Source of the DNA: Flavobacteriaceae bacterium R38
GTDB taxonomy: Bacteria; Bacteroidota; Bacteroidia; Flavobacteriales; Flavobacteriaceae
NCBI GenBank assembly: GCA_009901575.1
Contig: WXYP01000002.1
Location: 496,001 to 560,000, forward strand
DNA: 64,000 nucleotides
Direction: 5' to 3'
Below, in pieces: positions 17,970 to 25,919 of the stretch (positions within the stretch are counted from its first letter, which is position 1; each line of letters starts with the position of its first letter). A program made the translations under genes and the position numbers. The notes below the pieces were generated by a model. The model ran no database searches, was not told the DNA's origin, and worked only from the letters and a program-made list of their open reading frames with translations.

Positions 17970-18068
17970 GATTGGTTTTTTATTTTTTTAAAAATACAAA
18001 ATATTGGAATCTGTCATTTAAGTATAGTTTTCATTTAACAAAAAGCACGTCAAATTTTAAAATATAAA

Positions 18069-18090
18069 AAAAGGGGCTTAAACCCCTTTA
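18069..18090 (-). terminator. rho-independent terminator after dienelactone hydrolase gene
   Basis: AAAGGGG / CCCCTTT stem with loop cttaaa, followed on the minus strand by a run of eight T. It begins 5 bp past the stop codon. Confidence 0.88.
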
Positions 18091-18094
18091 TATA

Positions 18095-18931
18095 TTAGAA
18101 AACCTCTTTAAGTAATTGTTGCAAACTTGCCCACGATTGCTGATCTGCTTCTGCGTCGTATGCCAGAGGCAATTGAAATTTTTCTCCATTTGCATCTGCT
18201 TCTTTAGAAGTGAAACTATGCTTTACTCCAGGATATGAAACATATTCATACTTAATACCTGTAGCATCCATTGCAGATTTAAAAGCGGTGATAGATTCCG
18301 GATTAATAAAAGGATCATCGGCACCATTACATACTAGTACCCTCGCTTTCAGATTATCGTTTGGCATTACCGGAAGCGCAACTCCGCTATGAAAAGCCGC
18401 AACAGCATCTAGATCTGCACCACTATTAGCCATAGTTAGTGCTACACTCCCACCAAAACAATAGCCAATAGCAGCAATTTTTTGGTCATCTACTGATTCG
18501 TGCTCTTTTAATAATGCAACAGCTGCATTAAAGCGTGCTGTAGCTTCAGGAAGATTCGTCATTACACTTGATGCAAACTTTCCTGCATCATCAGGATGGT
18601 TAGCTTGTTTACCATCTCCATACATATCTACTGCAATTGCAGTATATCCAAGTTCTGCCAGCATATCTGCACGTTGACGTACATAATCGTTATGTCCCCA
18701 CCATTCATGTACAATAAGTATTCCCGGGCGTTTACCTTTTTTATTTTCATCATAAGCGATATAACCTTTTAGATTGGTAGAATCTGAAGCGTAAGTAACT
18801 TCATTCCCTTGTACTTTTACAGCTTGTACTTCAGGTTCGGTAGTTTCATTTTGTTTAGATTCAGTTTGTTGTTTACACGAGATAGCAAACATAAAAACTG
18901 AAAACAGGATGTAAGTAGTGAGTCGTTTCAT
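18095..18931 (-). CDS. dienelactone hydrolase-family lipoprotein
   Basis: 278 residues from the ATG at 18931, which opens a lipoprotein signal (MKRLTTYILFSVFMFAISC). The frame extends upstream to a GTG at 19027, but that would overlap the FrnE-like gene and bury the signal. The alpha/beta-hydrolase core has the dienelactone hydrolase pattern: HEWWGHNDYVRQRADMLAELGY, nucleophile Cys in IGYCFGG, acid Asp in NGADDPF, and His in YPGVKHSF. The Cys-Asp-His triad is intact, so it should hydrolyse esters or lactones in the envelope. Lies 70 bp downstream of the FrnE-like gene on the same strand. Confidence 0.87.
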   Translation of the reverse strand: MKRLTTYILFSVFMFAISCKQQTESKQNETTEPEVQAVKVQGNEVTYASDSTNLKGYIAYDENKKGKRPGILIVHEWWGHNDYVRQRADMLAELGYTAIAVDMYGDGKQANHPDDAGKFASSVMTNLPEATARFNAAVALLKEHESVDDQKIAAIGYCFGGSVALTMANSGADLDAVAAFHSGVALPVMPNDNLKARVLVCNGADDPFINPESITAFKSAMDATGIKYEYVSYPGVKHSFTSKEADANGEKFQLPLAYDAEADQQSWASLQQLLKEVF

Positions 18932-19001
18932 TTTGATATAATTTCTTTGTGTTATAAAGGTAGTAATTATTGAAATTAGTTTTGTATTTGCAATTACTGA
19001 T

Positions 19002-19691
19002 TTAGCATTCTCCTGTTTCCAAATCACAGGAATCTCCTGTAGTCTCTTGATTTAAAGGAGCAATTGAGGCAAAAGCTTTTAAAAATACTTCAGGAGGTTG
19101 TGCTCCACTAATTCCATACTGATTATCAATAATGAAAAAAGGCACTCCGGAAACTCCAATTTTTTGATAATGGGCAATTTCTTGTTTTACTTGATTTGCA
19201 ATAGTATCATCTGCAATTATTTCAGCTGTTTTTTCTGAACTCCAGCCATACTCAGCCATAATATCATTAAGTACTTCAACTTTATTTAAATGCAGGTTTT
19301 CATCAAAATAAGCTTTTAAAAAACGTTCTTTTAATTCATCTTTAAACCCTTCAATACCTGCTATATGCAATAACTGATGTAAGGGCAAAGTATTCACAGC
19401 TAACCACTGATCGCCAAAATTAAACTTAATCCCTTCATCCAAACCTACTGCAGTAATACGATCTGTCATTTCTTGGGAACGTTCCATATCTCCAAACTTA
19501 TTCATCATATAAGTAGTACGATCAAATCCTTGTATTGGTATAGTAGGATCTAATTGAAAAGGATGCCATTCTACTTCAACAGGTCTCCCTTTCCATTGTT
19601 GTATGGCTTGTTCCATGCGTCGTTTTCCAATATAGCACCATGGGCAAGCTACATCTGATATTACATCTATTTTTATGATATTTTCTTTCAT
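19002..19691 (-). CDS. FrnE-like DsbA-family oxidoreductase
   Basis: 229 residues, no signal peptide, so cytoplasmic. Thioredoxin-fold with the inserted helical domain typical of FrnE; active site C-P-W-C in VISDVACPWCYIGKRRME (residues about 16-19) and the cis-Pro region GVSGVPFFIIDNQYGISGAQ. FrnE proteins are thiol-disulfide isomerase-like and take part in oxidative stress response in several bacteria. A C-terminal CDLETGEC adds two more cysteines. Confidence 0.87.
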   Translation of the reverse strand: MKENIIKIDVISDVACPWCYIGKRRMEQAIQQWKGRPVEVEWHPFQLDPTIPIQGFDRTTYMMNKFGDMERSQEMTDRITAVGLDEGIKFNFGDQWLAVNTLPLHQLLHIAGIEGFKDELKERFLKAYFDENLHLNKVEVLNDIMAEYGWSSEKTAEIIADDTIANQVKQEIAHYQKIGVSGVPFFIIDNQYGISGAQPPEVFLKAFASIAPLNQETTGDSCDLETGEC

Positions 19692-20010
19692 TAGGTTTAT
19701 AAAATTAATTAGGAGTGCTTTCTCCTTTTTCTTTTATAGAATCGTTACTTCTTTTGTAAAGGAAATATCTTTTTTATGGTAATATGTTCTGTTCTATTTT
19801 TGATGGAAATACTTTGAGTAGAACCATATATGAATAGAAAAGTATTAAAAGTAATTTTGCAAAGAGGTTTCCTTTAATGATAATTATTAATGTTCTTAAA
19901 TGTATTATAATACTTTCAACTGAACAATAATACCCTGTTTTTTTAATAATATCTCATTCAACAGATGTCAATTCATTATTGTTCTGCTAAAATTTATCTT
20001 ATCAATAATA
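19692..20010. other. intergenic region between frnE-like and ferritin genes
   Basis: AT-rich. It contains the promoter region of the FrnE-like gene and is bounded by the ferritin terminator at 20011-20048. No gene or clear repeat seen. Confidence 0.4.
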
Positions 20011-20048
20011 AAAAGTGCCAATTATCAATTTGATAGATTAGCACTTTT
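20011..20048 (-). terminator. terminator after ferritin gene
   Basis: Long imperfect stem (AAAAGTGCCAATTATCAA with TTGATAGATTAGCACTTTT), followed on the minus strand by TTTTTATT. It lies 27 bp after the ferritin stop codon. Confidence 0.8.
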
Positions 20049-20074
20049 CATCTTTTTAAAAGTATAAAAATGTA

Positions 20075-20587
20075 TTAGCTTCTTGTCATTCGCTTGTCTA
20101 AAGCATAAAGGTTTTCTGTATCTGTTCCATGAAGTTCGTAAACTTTTATGGCATGTCTCATTTTTTGCTCCTCTTCTAATTGTTCATTAATAAACCATTG
20201 AAGGAAAAGTTCTGATGCTACATCATTTTCTTTTCTGCTTGTTAAAAATATATTCTGGATAGATTCACTTACACTAATCTCTTCTTGTAAGGCTGTTTTA
20301 TACAAATCTAAAATAGATTCGTATTCATGACTGACTTTTGGTACTTCCGGTGAATACGCTATACCTCCGTTATCGTTGATGAACTTAAATATTTTAAGCA
20401 TGTGCTCACGCTCTTCTTCAGATTGATCATAAAAGAGTTTTGCGCTATAATCATATCCATGTTGGTCGCACCATGAAGCCATTGCCAAATACATAGATGA
20501 TGCTCTGGCTTCCATTTTGATCTGCTCGTTTAAAAGGTCGATTACTTTAATATTTATAGATAAGTTTTCCCGTATAAGATTTTCCAT
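20075..20587 (-). CDS. ftnA: non-haem ferritin
   Basis: 170 residues, all helical, of the bacterial ferritin (FtnA) type. Ferroxidase ligands are visible: a Glu in the first helix (about residue 20), the E-x-x-H of SEEEREHMLKIF and the late EEEQKMR segment. No Met haem ligand of bacterioferritin is evident. It stores iron as a 24-mer in the cytoplasm. A DtxR-like palindrome lies 80 bp upstream, so iron-dependent control is likely. It has its own terminator. Confidence 0.92.
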   Translation of the reverse strand: MENLIRENLSINIKVIDLLNEQIKMEARASSMYLAMASWCDQHGYDYSAKLFYDQSEEEREHMLKIFKFINDNGGIAYSPEVPKVSHEYESILDLYKTALQEEISVSESIQNIFLTSRKENDVASELFLQWFINEQLEEEQKMRHAIKVYELHGTDTENLYALDKRMTRS

Positions 20588-20666
20588 AACTCAATTTAAT
20601 TTTTGCTTTAAATAATGAGTTTTAAATTTACGAAAAACAATGGACACGAATCCTTTAAAAAAGTAT

Positions 20667-20683
20667 TTTAGGCTTAGTCTAAA
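20667..20683. promoter_or_regulatory. DtxR-like iron box upstream of ferritin
   Basis: TTTAGGCTTAGTCTAAA: a 17-bp palindrome with a single mismatched position pair. It closely resembles the site TTTGAACTAAGTCTAAA at 53703-53719 (12 of 17 identical; both share AGTCTAAA) and DtxR/MntR-type operators in general. It lies 80-96 bp upstream of the ferritin ATG. Confidence 0.5.
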
Positions 20684-20709
20684 TAAGTATTAATCGTTAT
20701 TTTATGAGT

Positions 20710-20979
20710 TTAGCAAAGCGTCTCAGATTCTTGAGGAGTAAAAATGGTATCAATGATTTTTTTTAGCTCTAAAACATCTGTAGTTTCCAGGATTAAAACT
20801 TCCTTTAAATTGCAAAGAGGAAGGATTTCAATACCGCTATGATCACCATAAAAATGAGTATTAATATCTATTGCATTTATTCTGTTTCTGAATCCCAATA
20901 ATTCACAGAAACTAAGAAGTATTTCCTTTCCGTGGAAATCCAACCGATACTTGTTTGAGGATGTTGAAAAATTAATCAC
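20710..20979 (-). CDS. hypothetical small protein
   Basis: 89 residues starting at GTG (20979); a stop lies four codons upstream and no ATG is available. Composition is protein-like (YRLDFHGKEILLSFCELLGFRNRINAIDINTHFYG, here in two halves across about residues 12-45), ending in EETLC-like ETLC. No domain recognised. It is upstream of the ferritin gene on the same strand, 122 bp apart, with the iron box between them. Probably a real cytoplasmic protein of unknown role. Confidence 0.5.
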   Translation of the reverse strand: MINFSTSSNKYRLDFHGKEILLSFCELLGFRNRINAIDINTHFYGDHSGIEILPLCNLKEVLILETTDVLELKKIIDTIFTPQESETLC

Positions 20980-21232
20980 GAAGCAAAATTAATATTATTT
21001 AGAATTATTACAAATAAACTTAACAATGTTTTTACAACTTTTATATTTTAATCGGTTTTTTATTTAAAAGCTGATGGTTTTCATTAAAAATTACCAAAAT
21101 GTATTGAAGATCAGATTTTGAATCAAAACAAGTGTTGTCACTCTTCAGTCTCTCCTATATTAATAACCTTACTTAGATTGAAACAACAAGACTTTTTACT
21201 TTGCTGTTATATTTATAGATTTATCTTCTTAA

Positions 21233-22267
21233 ATGAGAAGCACAACCAAATATATATTAATAGCCTTAAGTATTGCAGTGATTGCATTTCTGGATTACTT
21301 TAAAACTTTTATTATAAGTGAACAAGGAATTACAGGGTTTTATTGGGTGTCAGCTCATTTATATCTTATTCTGATTTGGATAAGTTGTATTATAGTGACA
21401 CTTCTGGTGATTAAAATCAGGCCTCACCCATTTAAAAGATTAAAGTTTATTAATGAATACGGGTGGATTATCATTATTAGTTTGTTTGCCAATATTTTAG
21501 TTTCTGTCTCATATTTCTTTTTTTTAGAATGTACTACAATCATAGGTTATAAAGAAGAGTTTAGTGCATCTGCTGTGTATATTAATATTTTAGAACGATT
21601 TTTTTCGATGCATATCCCGGTAATCGGTTTTTTAACTGCATACACATACCTTCAAGAAAAAAATGAATTGAAGCAGAATCTTGAAAAAGCAGAAAAATTG
21701 TATACAGAATATCAAATTAAAACCCTCAAAAATCAGGTTGCCCCTCATTTTCTTTTTAATAATCTCAATGTACTGTCTTCATTAATCAGATCTAATAATA
21801 AAAAAGCAGATGAGTTTTTAATCAGGTTTTCTAACTTGTATCGGTATACATTAAAAGAAGAAGAAATTGTTTCTTTAGATGAAGAATTGAATCATTTAGA
21901 AGATTATATTTTTCTCCTCAATCAAAGGTTTGGAAAAGCATATCGGTTTTCAATAGTTTTTAATGATACAATCGACAAAAAAACTACTTATATACTATCA
22001 AATACCTTACAAACACTTTTAGAAAATGTAACGAAACACAATGCAGGAGATTATAAGAATCCTTTATTTACCAGTATCATCATAACAAAAAGCGAAATAG
22101 AAGTGTCTAATGAAATTCGCAAAAAGAAAGAAATAAGGCCTTCCGGTAAAATCGGATTGAAAAATTTACAGGAAAGATATATGTTACAATCAGAAAAGCA
22201 TATTGTAATTAACAATAGTGATAATTTTTCAGTAATAATTCCTTTGTTAAATCTAAAAAAAGCATGA
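21233..22267 (+). CDS. LytS-type sensor histidine kinase, 4 TM
   Basis: 344 residues. Four membrane helices (about residues 7-25, 40-63, 78-100, 122-143), a short coiled coil, then the kinase with His172 in VAPHFLFNN, N-box LLENVTKHN and the nucleotide-lid motif GKIGLKNLQERY. No periplasmic domain of note, so it probably senses through the membrane. Its stop overlaps the regulator's start (ATGA), so the two are coupled. It does not belong to either of the two closer kinase groups in this window. Confidence 0.88.
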   Translation: MRSTTKYILIALSIAVIAFLDYFKTFIISEQGITGFYWVSAHLYLILIWISCIIVTLLVIKIRPHPFKRLKFINEYGWIIIISLFANILVSVSYFFFLECTTIIGYKEEFSASAVYINILERFFSMHIPVIGFLTAYTYLQEKNELKQNLEKAEKLYTEYQIKTLKNQVAPHFLFNNLNVLSSLIRSNNKKADEFLIRFSNLYRYTLKEEEIVSLDEELNHLEDYIFLLNQRFGKAYRFSIVFNDTIDKKTTYILSNTLQTLLENVTKHNAGDYKNPLFTSIIITKSEIEVSNEIRKKKEIRPSGKIGLKNLQERYMLQSEKHIVINNSDNFSVIIPLLNLKKA

Positions 22268-23019
22268 ATGTTATATTAATTGAAGACGAATTGCCCGCAA
22301 GAGAAAAACTCATCTCATTTTTAGATGAATATGACTCCTCAATAGAAATATCAGGAGTGTCGGATAGTATAACAACATCTACAGCATTATTAAAAGAATG
22401 TAATCCGGATTTGATTTTTGCTGATATTGAATTATTAGACGGCACAGTATTTAGCTTATTTAAAGAAATTAAAGTAACTACACCTATAATTTTCACAACC
22501 TCTTATGATGATTTTTTACTGGATGCTTTCAATACAAGTGGAATAGCATATTTGTTAAAACCATTCAGTTTTCAGCAATTTAAAAATGCAATGGATAAGT
22601 ACAAATCACTTACAGAGAAAAAAAGCAGGATTAGTGATTCTCAATTAGAAATACTTCATAAAACCTTTTCCGCCAGGAACTACAAAAAGAGATTTACATC
22701 AAAAGTTAAGGATACTATCTATATAATAGAAACAAAAGATATCTCTAGTTTTAATGTAGAAGATGGAGTAATTGTTGCCATTACAAAGCCTAATAAATCG
22801 TTTATACTTAATGAGGTTAGTTTAAAAAGTATAGAGGAAGCTCTTGATCCTTCACTGTTTTTCAAAGCAAACAGGTCTGAGATTGTCAATATAAATTTTA
22901 TAGAAAAAGTAAAAAGATATGATCGGGACCGATTAATAATTTATTTGAAAGGAGGACAAAAAACAATAATTACTTCATCAAGAAATACGGCAGCTTTTCG
23001 GGACTGGTTGAGCACTTAA
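22264..23019 (+). CDS. LytTR-family response regulator
   Basis: 251 residues: receiver with E7/D8, phosphoacceptor Asp54 in IFADIELLDG, Lys99 in YLLKPF; LytTR domain about 150-250 (SSFNVEDGVIVAITKPNK, LFFKANRSEIVNINFIEKV). The FADIELLDG site departs from the FLDxxMP of most others here but keeps the Asp. Start overlaps the kinase stop by 4 bp. Confidence 0.9.
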   Translation: MNVILIEDELPAREKLISFLDEYDSSIEISGVSDSITTSTALLKECNPDLIFADIELLDGTVFSLFKEIKVTTPIIFTTSYDDFLLDAFNTSGIAYLLKPFSFQQFKNAMDKYKSLTEKKSRISDSQLEILHKTFSARNYKKRFTSKVKDTIYIIETKDISSFNVEDGVIVAITKPNKSFILNEVSLKSIEEALDPSLFFKANRSEIVNINFIEKVKRYDRDRLIIYLKGGQKTIITSSRNTAAFRDWLST

Positions 23020-23123
23020 TACTATTTTCCTGCATTCGGCCAATAAAATCCTTCACTTAATAAATTCCTTTTGTTGTTTTAAATCATTAATTCCAATTTA
23101 GATGACTTAAAACAAAACATTCC

Positions 23124-23633
23124 GTGATGAAATATTTATTTTCTGCATTTGCTTTTATTTTATTTATTGGCATTATGTATTGTGTTAATTTAAACTCAGA
23201 AGATTTAAATACAATTAAAAAAGTTGAATCAAAATATACGGCTCAAACCAATAAACAGCTAAGCCATAAAGATTCATTAAGATCATTAGTAGATGAGTAT
23301 TACAAGCTCAATTTAAAGGTTTTTCAAAAAAATTCTACAGTAGAAGATATCGATAATATTTTCAATTTATTTACAGATGATTTTGAATATATACACCCAA
23401 AATATGGCGGAACATATACAAGAGATGTGTTATATAACGGATATAAACGGAATCAAAAAAATGGTGGTTATGACGGCAGTACTACTGATATCAGGATAGA
23501 TAATATGATTGTTGGACTAAATGCTGTGGTTACACAGAAAAGGTTTATAGAGGGCAATGAAATAGGCGAGCCTCAAATGACCCTTTTTGAAATGAAAGAA
23601 GGTAAGATTTCAAAGATATTTGAGTATTGGTAA
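23124..23633 (+). CDS. secreted NTF2/SnoaL-like protein
   Basis: 169 residues. An N-terminal hydrophobic signal or anchor (about 4-20), a Lys-rich linker, then an NTF2-like fold (LRSLVDEYYKLNLKVFQ, NLFTDDFEYIHPKYGGTYTRDVLYNGYKRN, closing strand LFEMKEGKISKIFEYW). NTF2-like domains bind small ligands in a cone-shaped pocket; no catalytic residues can be assigned. It is 104 bp after the regulator on the same strand, so it may belong to the same unit. Confidence 0.7.
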   Translation: MMKYLFSAFAFILFIGIMYCVNLNSEDLNTIKKVESKYTAQTNKQLSHKDSLRSLVDEYYKLNLKVFQKNSTVEDIDNIFNLFTDDFEYIHPKYGGTYTRDVLYNGYKRNQKNGGYDGSTTDIRIDNMIVGLNAVVTQKRFIEGNEIGEPQMTLFEMKEGKISKIFEYW

Positions 23634-23663
23634 TACGATCTTACGGTAATAATTGGTGTTTTT

Positions 23664-23710
23664 AAAAAGAGCTTGAATCTAACCCTTTTGGTTTAAAAAC
23701 AAGCTCTTTT
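23664..23710. terminator. bidirectional terminator
   Basis: AAAAGAGCTTG ... CAAGCTCTTTT, 11-bp perfect arms with a 25-bp loop, between convergent genes. The flanking A- and T-rich runs suit both directions. Confidence 0.75.
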
Positions 23711-23728
23711 CAAATTTATAATAAATCG

Positions 23729-24766
23729 TTATTTTATGATACCAATTGGCATAAGTATAGTTTCCATTTTTGCAATATTAATACCCTCTCCACCTTCTAC
23801 TTCTTCGCTTACAAGTTCATTAATATCAACACCTGCTGCACCTCGTGGTAAATCATAAGATTCCCCAACTGATGCTGATCTATAACCAAGATCTCTCATT
23901 GATCCTGCAGTGATGCGGCTTAATGGGTTTTCTCCCAAATTTAAAAATCCGGTCATCAACTCATTATTAAGTATGGATTCTCTCCAGTGACCTAATGCAG
24001 TTCCCGGTCCGCCTACATTTTCAATAGGCAATTCATTTGTTCCTCCTTCAGCATTCCAAAAAACATTTGCTTGTCTTCCTGTGAAAAAAGGATTACTAAT
24101 TGGCCCTTCTAATAAGGTTCTTCCAAAACTGTTCCAAAGTGTACCAACACCCAAAACATGACCCATTTCGTGAACGATTACTTCTTCAAAAAGGTCTAAT
24201 TGCTCTAAGAAATCTAAATCAGCTACATCAAAAAACATAACTCCGCTCACGGGTAAGAAATCAGCATTACGTACAAATTGTGGACCTGCCTGACCGAGAA
24301 CTCCTCCAGGGCCATCAATTGGAGCAAGTGCTACCTCAATAACGATATCATCAATAGGACCTTCAATAGCTGGAAAACCAGCAAAAGCTGAAGGAAGAGG
24401 CCCCTCTATAGAAGGTACATCACCAATGATAATTCGTTCCCAACGAGCTGCAGCTGCTTCAAAAACTTCGAGTTGCCTATCTGTGGGGGGGAGTAAAAAA
24501 TTTAATGAGATATTAAATCGCCCACGATCTATCCCAGGAGCTTCTGTGGTTTGTTGCACTGCTGTTTGTATTGCAGAAGGCCCTAAATCACCAATAATTA
24601 TAGGCTCTGCAGGACGTTCCTTCAATGCTATCTGAAGATTCTGTACATCAGGAGTAATACCAGCATCTGCTTCTATTGAATCTTCTGAACAAGAGGTAAA
24701 AAGTAAGGCACTAAAAACAAATCCGTGAGCCAATAACCGCCCGGATTTTTGAAAAAAGTTTTTCAT
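23729..24766 (-). CDS. leishmanolysin-like (M8) metalloprotease lipoprotein
   Basis: 345 residues with a lipoprotein signal ending in LFTSC (Cys26). Zinc site H199-E-M-G-H203 followed by VLGVGTLW, a later third-ligand candidate in LGHWRES, and a Met-turn ELMTG. This order (HExxHxxGxG-like, a distant His, Met-turn) fits the M8 leishmanolysin-related metzincins. The N-terminal ~90 residues are probably a propeptide. It would cleave proteins outside the cytoplasm; the substrate is unknown. Flanked by a terminator, transcribed alone. Confidence 0.8.
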   Translation of the reverse strand: MKNFFQKSGRLLAHGFVFSALLFTSCSEDSIEADAGITPDVQNLQIALKERPAEPIIIGDLGPSAIQTAVQQTTEAPGIDRGRFNISLNFLLPPTDRQLEVFEAAAARWERIIIGDVPSIEGPLPSAFAGFPAIEGPIDDIVIEVALAPIDGPGGVLGQAGPQFVRNADFLPVSGVMFFDVADLDFLEQLDLFEEVIVHEMGHVLGVGTLWNSFGRTLLEGPISNPFFTGRQANVFWNAEGGTNELPIENVGGPGTALGHWRESILNNELMTGFLNLGENPLSRITAGSMRDLGYRSASVGESYDLPRGAAGVDINELVSEEVEGGEGINIAKMETILMPIGIIK

Positions 24767-25179
24767 AATTATTTTAATTTGATGGTAATAAATTAGATTA
24801 ATGTCCTAAACTTAATGTAAAAAAATGTCTTTTCAGAATGTATTATTGAATTTAACATATTAGTTGTAAGTGTTTTAAGGTGAGATTACGATTTTTAATA
24901 ACAAATTATTTCCTTCTATAAACTCTTTTTTATTATCAAAGATTTAATAATAAAATTTAAAAAGTACATCTCCATTTTTGTTTATATTTTTTTATAAAAA
25001 GGGATCAACGCTCTACATAGCGTTGTGTAAAGAGTTTTAAGTGTGATGAGAATACTTTATAAGTAGTTATCATTTTTTTACCTCTGATAATCTAACACTT
25101 ATCACAAAAATTTATCCCTCTATCATCTTAGAAATATTTTCGCCTTGATAAAAAAATCAACTATAAATATTTTAAAAAG
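24767..25179. other. divergent intergenic region, M8 protease / CPBP protease
   Basis: 413 bp, strongly AT-rich, with promoters for both flanking genes expected. A small hairpin CAACGCT-N6-AGCGTTG lies at 25006-25025 without a T-run, so it is more like an operator or an mRNA structure than a terminator. No gene seen. Confidence 0.4.
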
Positions 25180-25857
25180 ATGAAAAACAAAATTTATACT
25201 ACGCTTACAAAAAAATATGTTGTTGTTTTAACCATGTTGCTTACCCCTCTCCTGGGATTTTTAGATCGGAACCTGGTTTTCTTTTCAGCATTAGGAGTAG
25301 CATTTTTAATTTTATGGGGAAGTAATTTTAATTGGTCTTATTTCGGATTTGAGAAAAAACTTTCCAGGAAAACAATCTCAAAAAGTTTAGTAATTTCTAT
25401 CCTACTATTTTTTGTTTTTTACACTATAGAAGCATTTTTGGAGATTCATTTTGGGAAAATTGATATTTCCTCACTTGATGGTGTAAGGGGTGATGCTATT
25501 GGATATATAGTTACATTAATAATTGTATGGATTTTTGCTGCATTTGGAGAAGAATTTCTATTTCGCGGATATTATATGAAGCAACTGGCAGCTTTGTTTG
25601 GAGGTAGTAATAAAGCCTGGTTGTTTTCTGCCATTATTATTTCCATCTATTTTGGAATATCGCATTTATACCAGGGACCAGCAGGTATTATCGGAATAGC
25701 ATTATGGCATTTTTGTGTTTCCATGATCTTTTCCAAAGACAGAGGGAATCTGGTTGCTATAGTGTTAATACATGGTTTTTATGATACTATTGGCTTAACA
25801 CTACTTTTCTTTAATAAAGAAAGGATAATTTACGATTTCATTTTACAATTATTATAA
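25180..25857 (+). CDS. CPBP-family intramembrane metalloprotease
   Basis: 225 residues with about six membrane helices. The three CPBP (Abi/CAAX protease) motifs are present: FGEEFLFRGYY (EExxxR, about residues 126-133), the FGISHLYQG segment with its His, and VLIHGFYDT with another His. These Glu and His residues form the membrane-buried active site. Members act in CAAX-type processing, bacteriocin self-immunity or membrane protein turnover. It is the convergent neighbour of the first ABC-M1 cassette. Confidence 0.87.
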   Translation: MKNKIYTTLTKKYVVVLTMLLTPLLGFLDRNLVFFSALGVAFLILWGSNFNWSYFGFEKKLSRKTISKSLVISILLFFVFYTIEAFLEIHFGKIDISSLDGVRGDAIGYIVTLIIVWIFAAFGEEFLFRGYYMKQLAALFGGSNKAWLFSAIIISIYFGISHLYQGPAGIIGIALWHFCVSMIFSKDRGNLVAIVLIHGFYDTIGLTLLFFNKERIIYDFILQLL

Positions 25858-25877
25858 TTTATACTTATTACTTTAGG

Positions 25878-25912
25878 AGCCAGTTATACATTAAAGCTAT
25901 GTATAACTGGCT
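25878..25912. terminator. strong bidirectional terminator
   Basis: Perfect 14-bp stem AGCCAGTTATACAT / ATGTATAACTGGCT with loop taaagct, then tttagtttt. It lies between the CPBP gene and the stop of the ABC-M1 permease gene at 25920. Confidence 0.92.
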
Positions 25913-25919
25913 TTTAGTT

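Noticed and set aside
18095-19027. Long form of the dienelactone hydrolase starting at GTG 19027
   Set aside because: It would overlap the FrnE-like gene and place 32 residues before an obvious lipoprotein signal that starts at ATG 18931.
25006-25025. Terminator before the CPBP protease gene
   Set aside because: The CAACGCT/AGCGTTG hairpin lacks a T-run, and no gene ends there on either strand.
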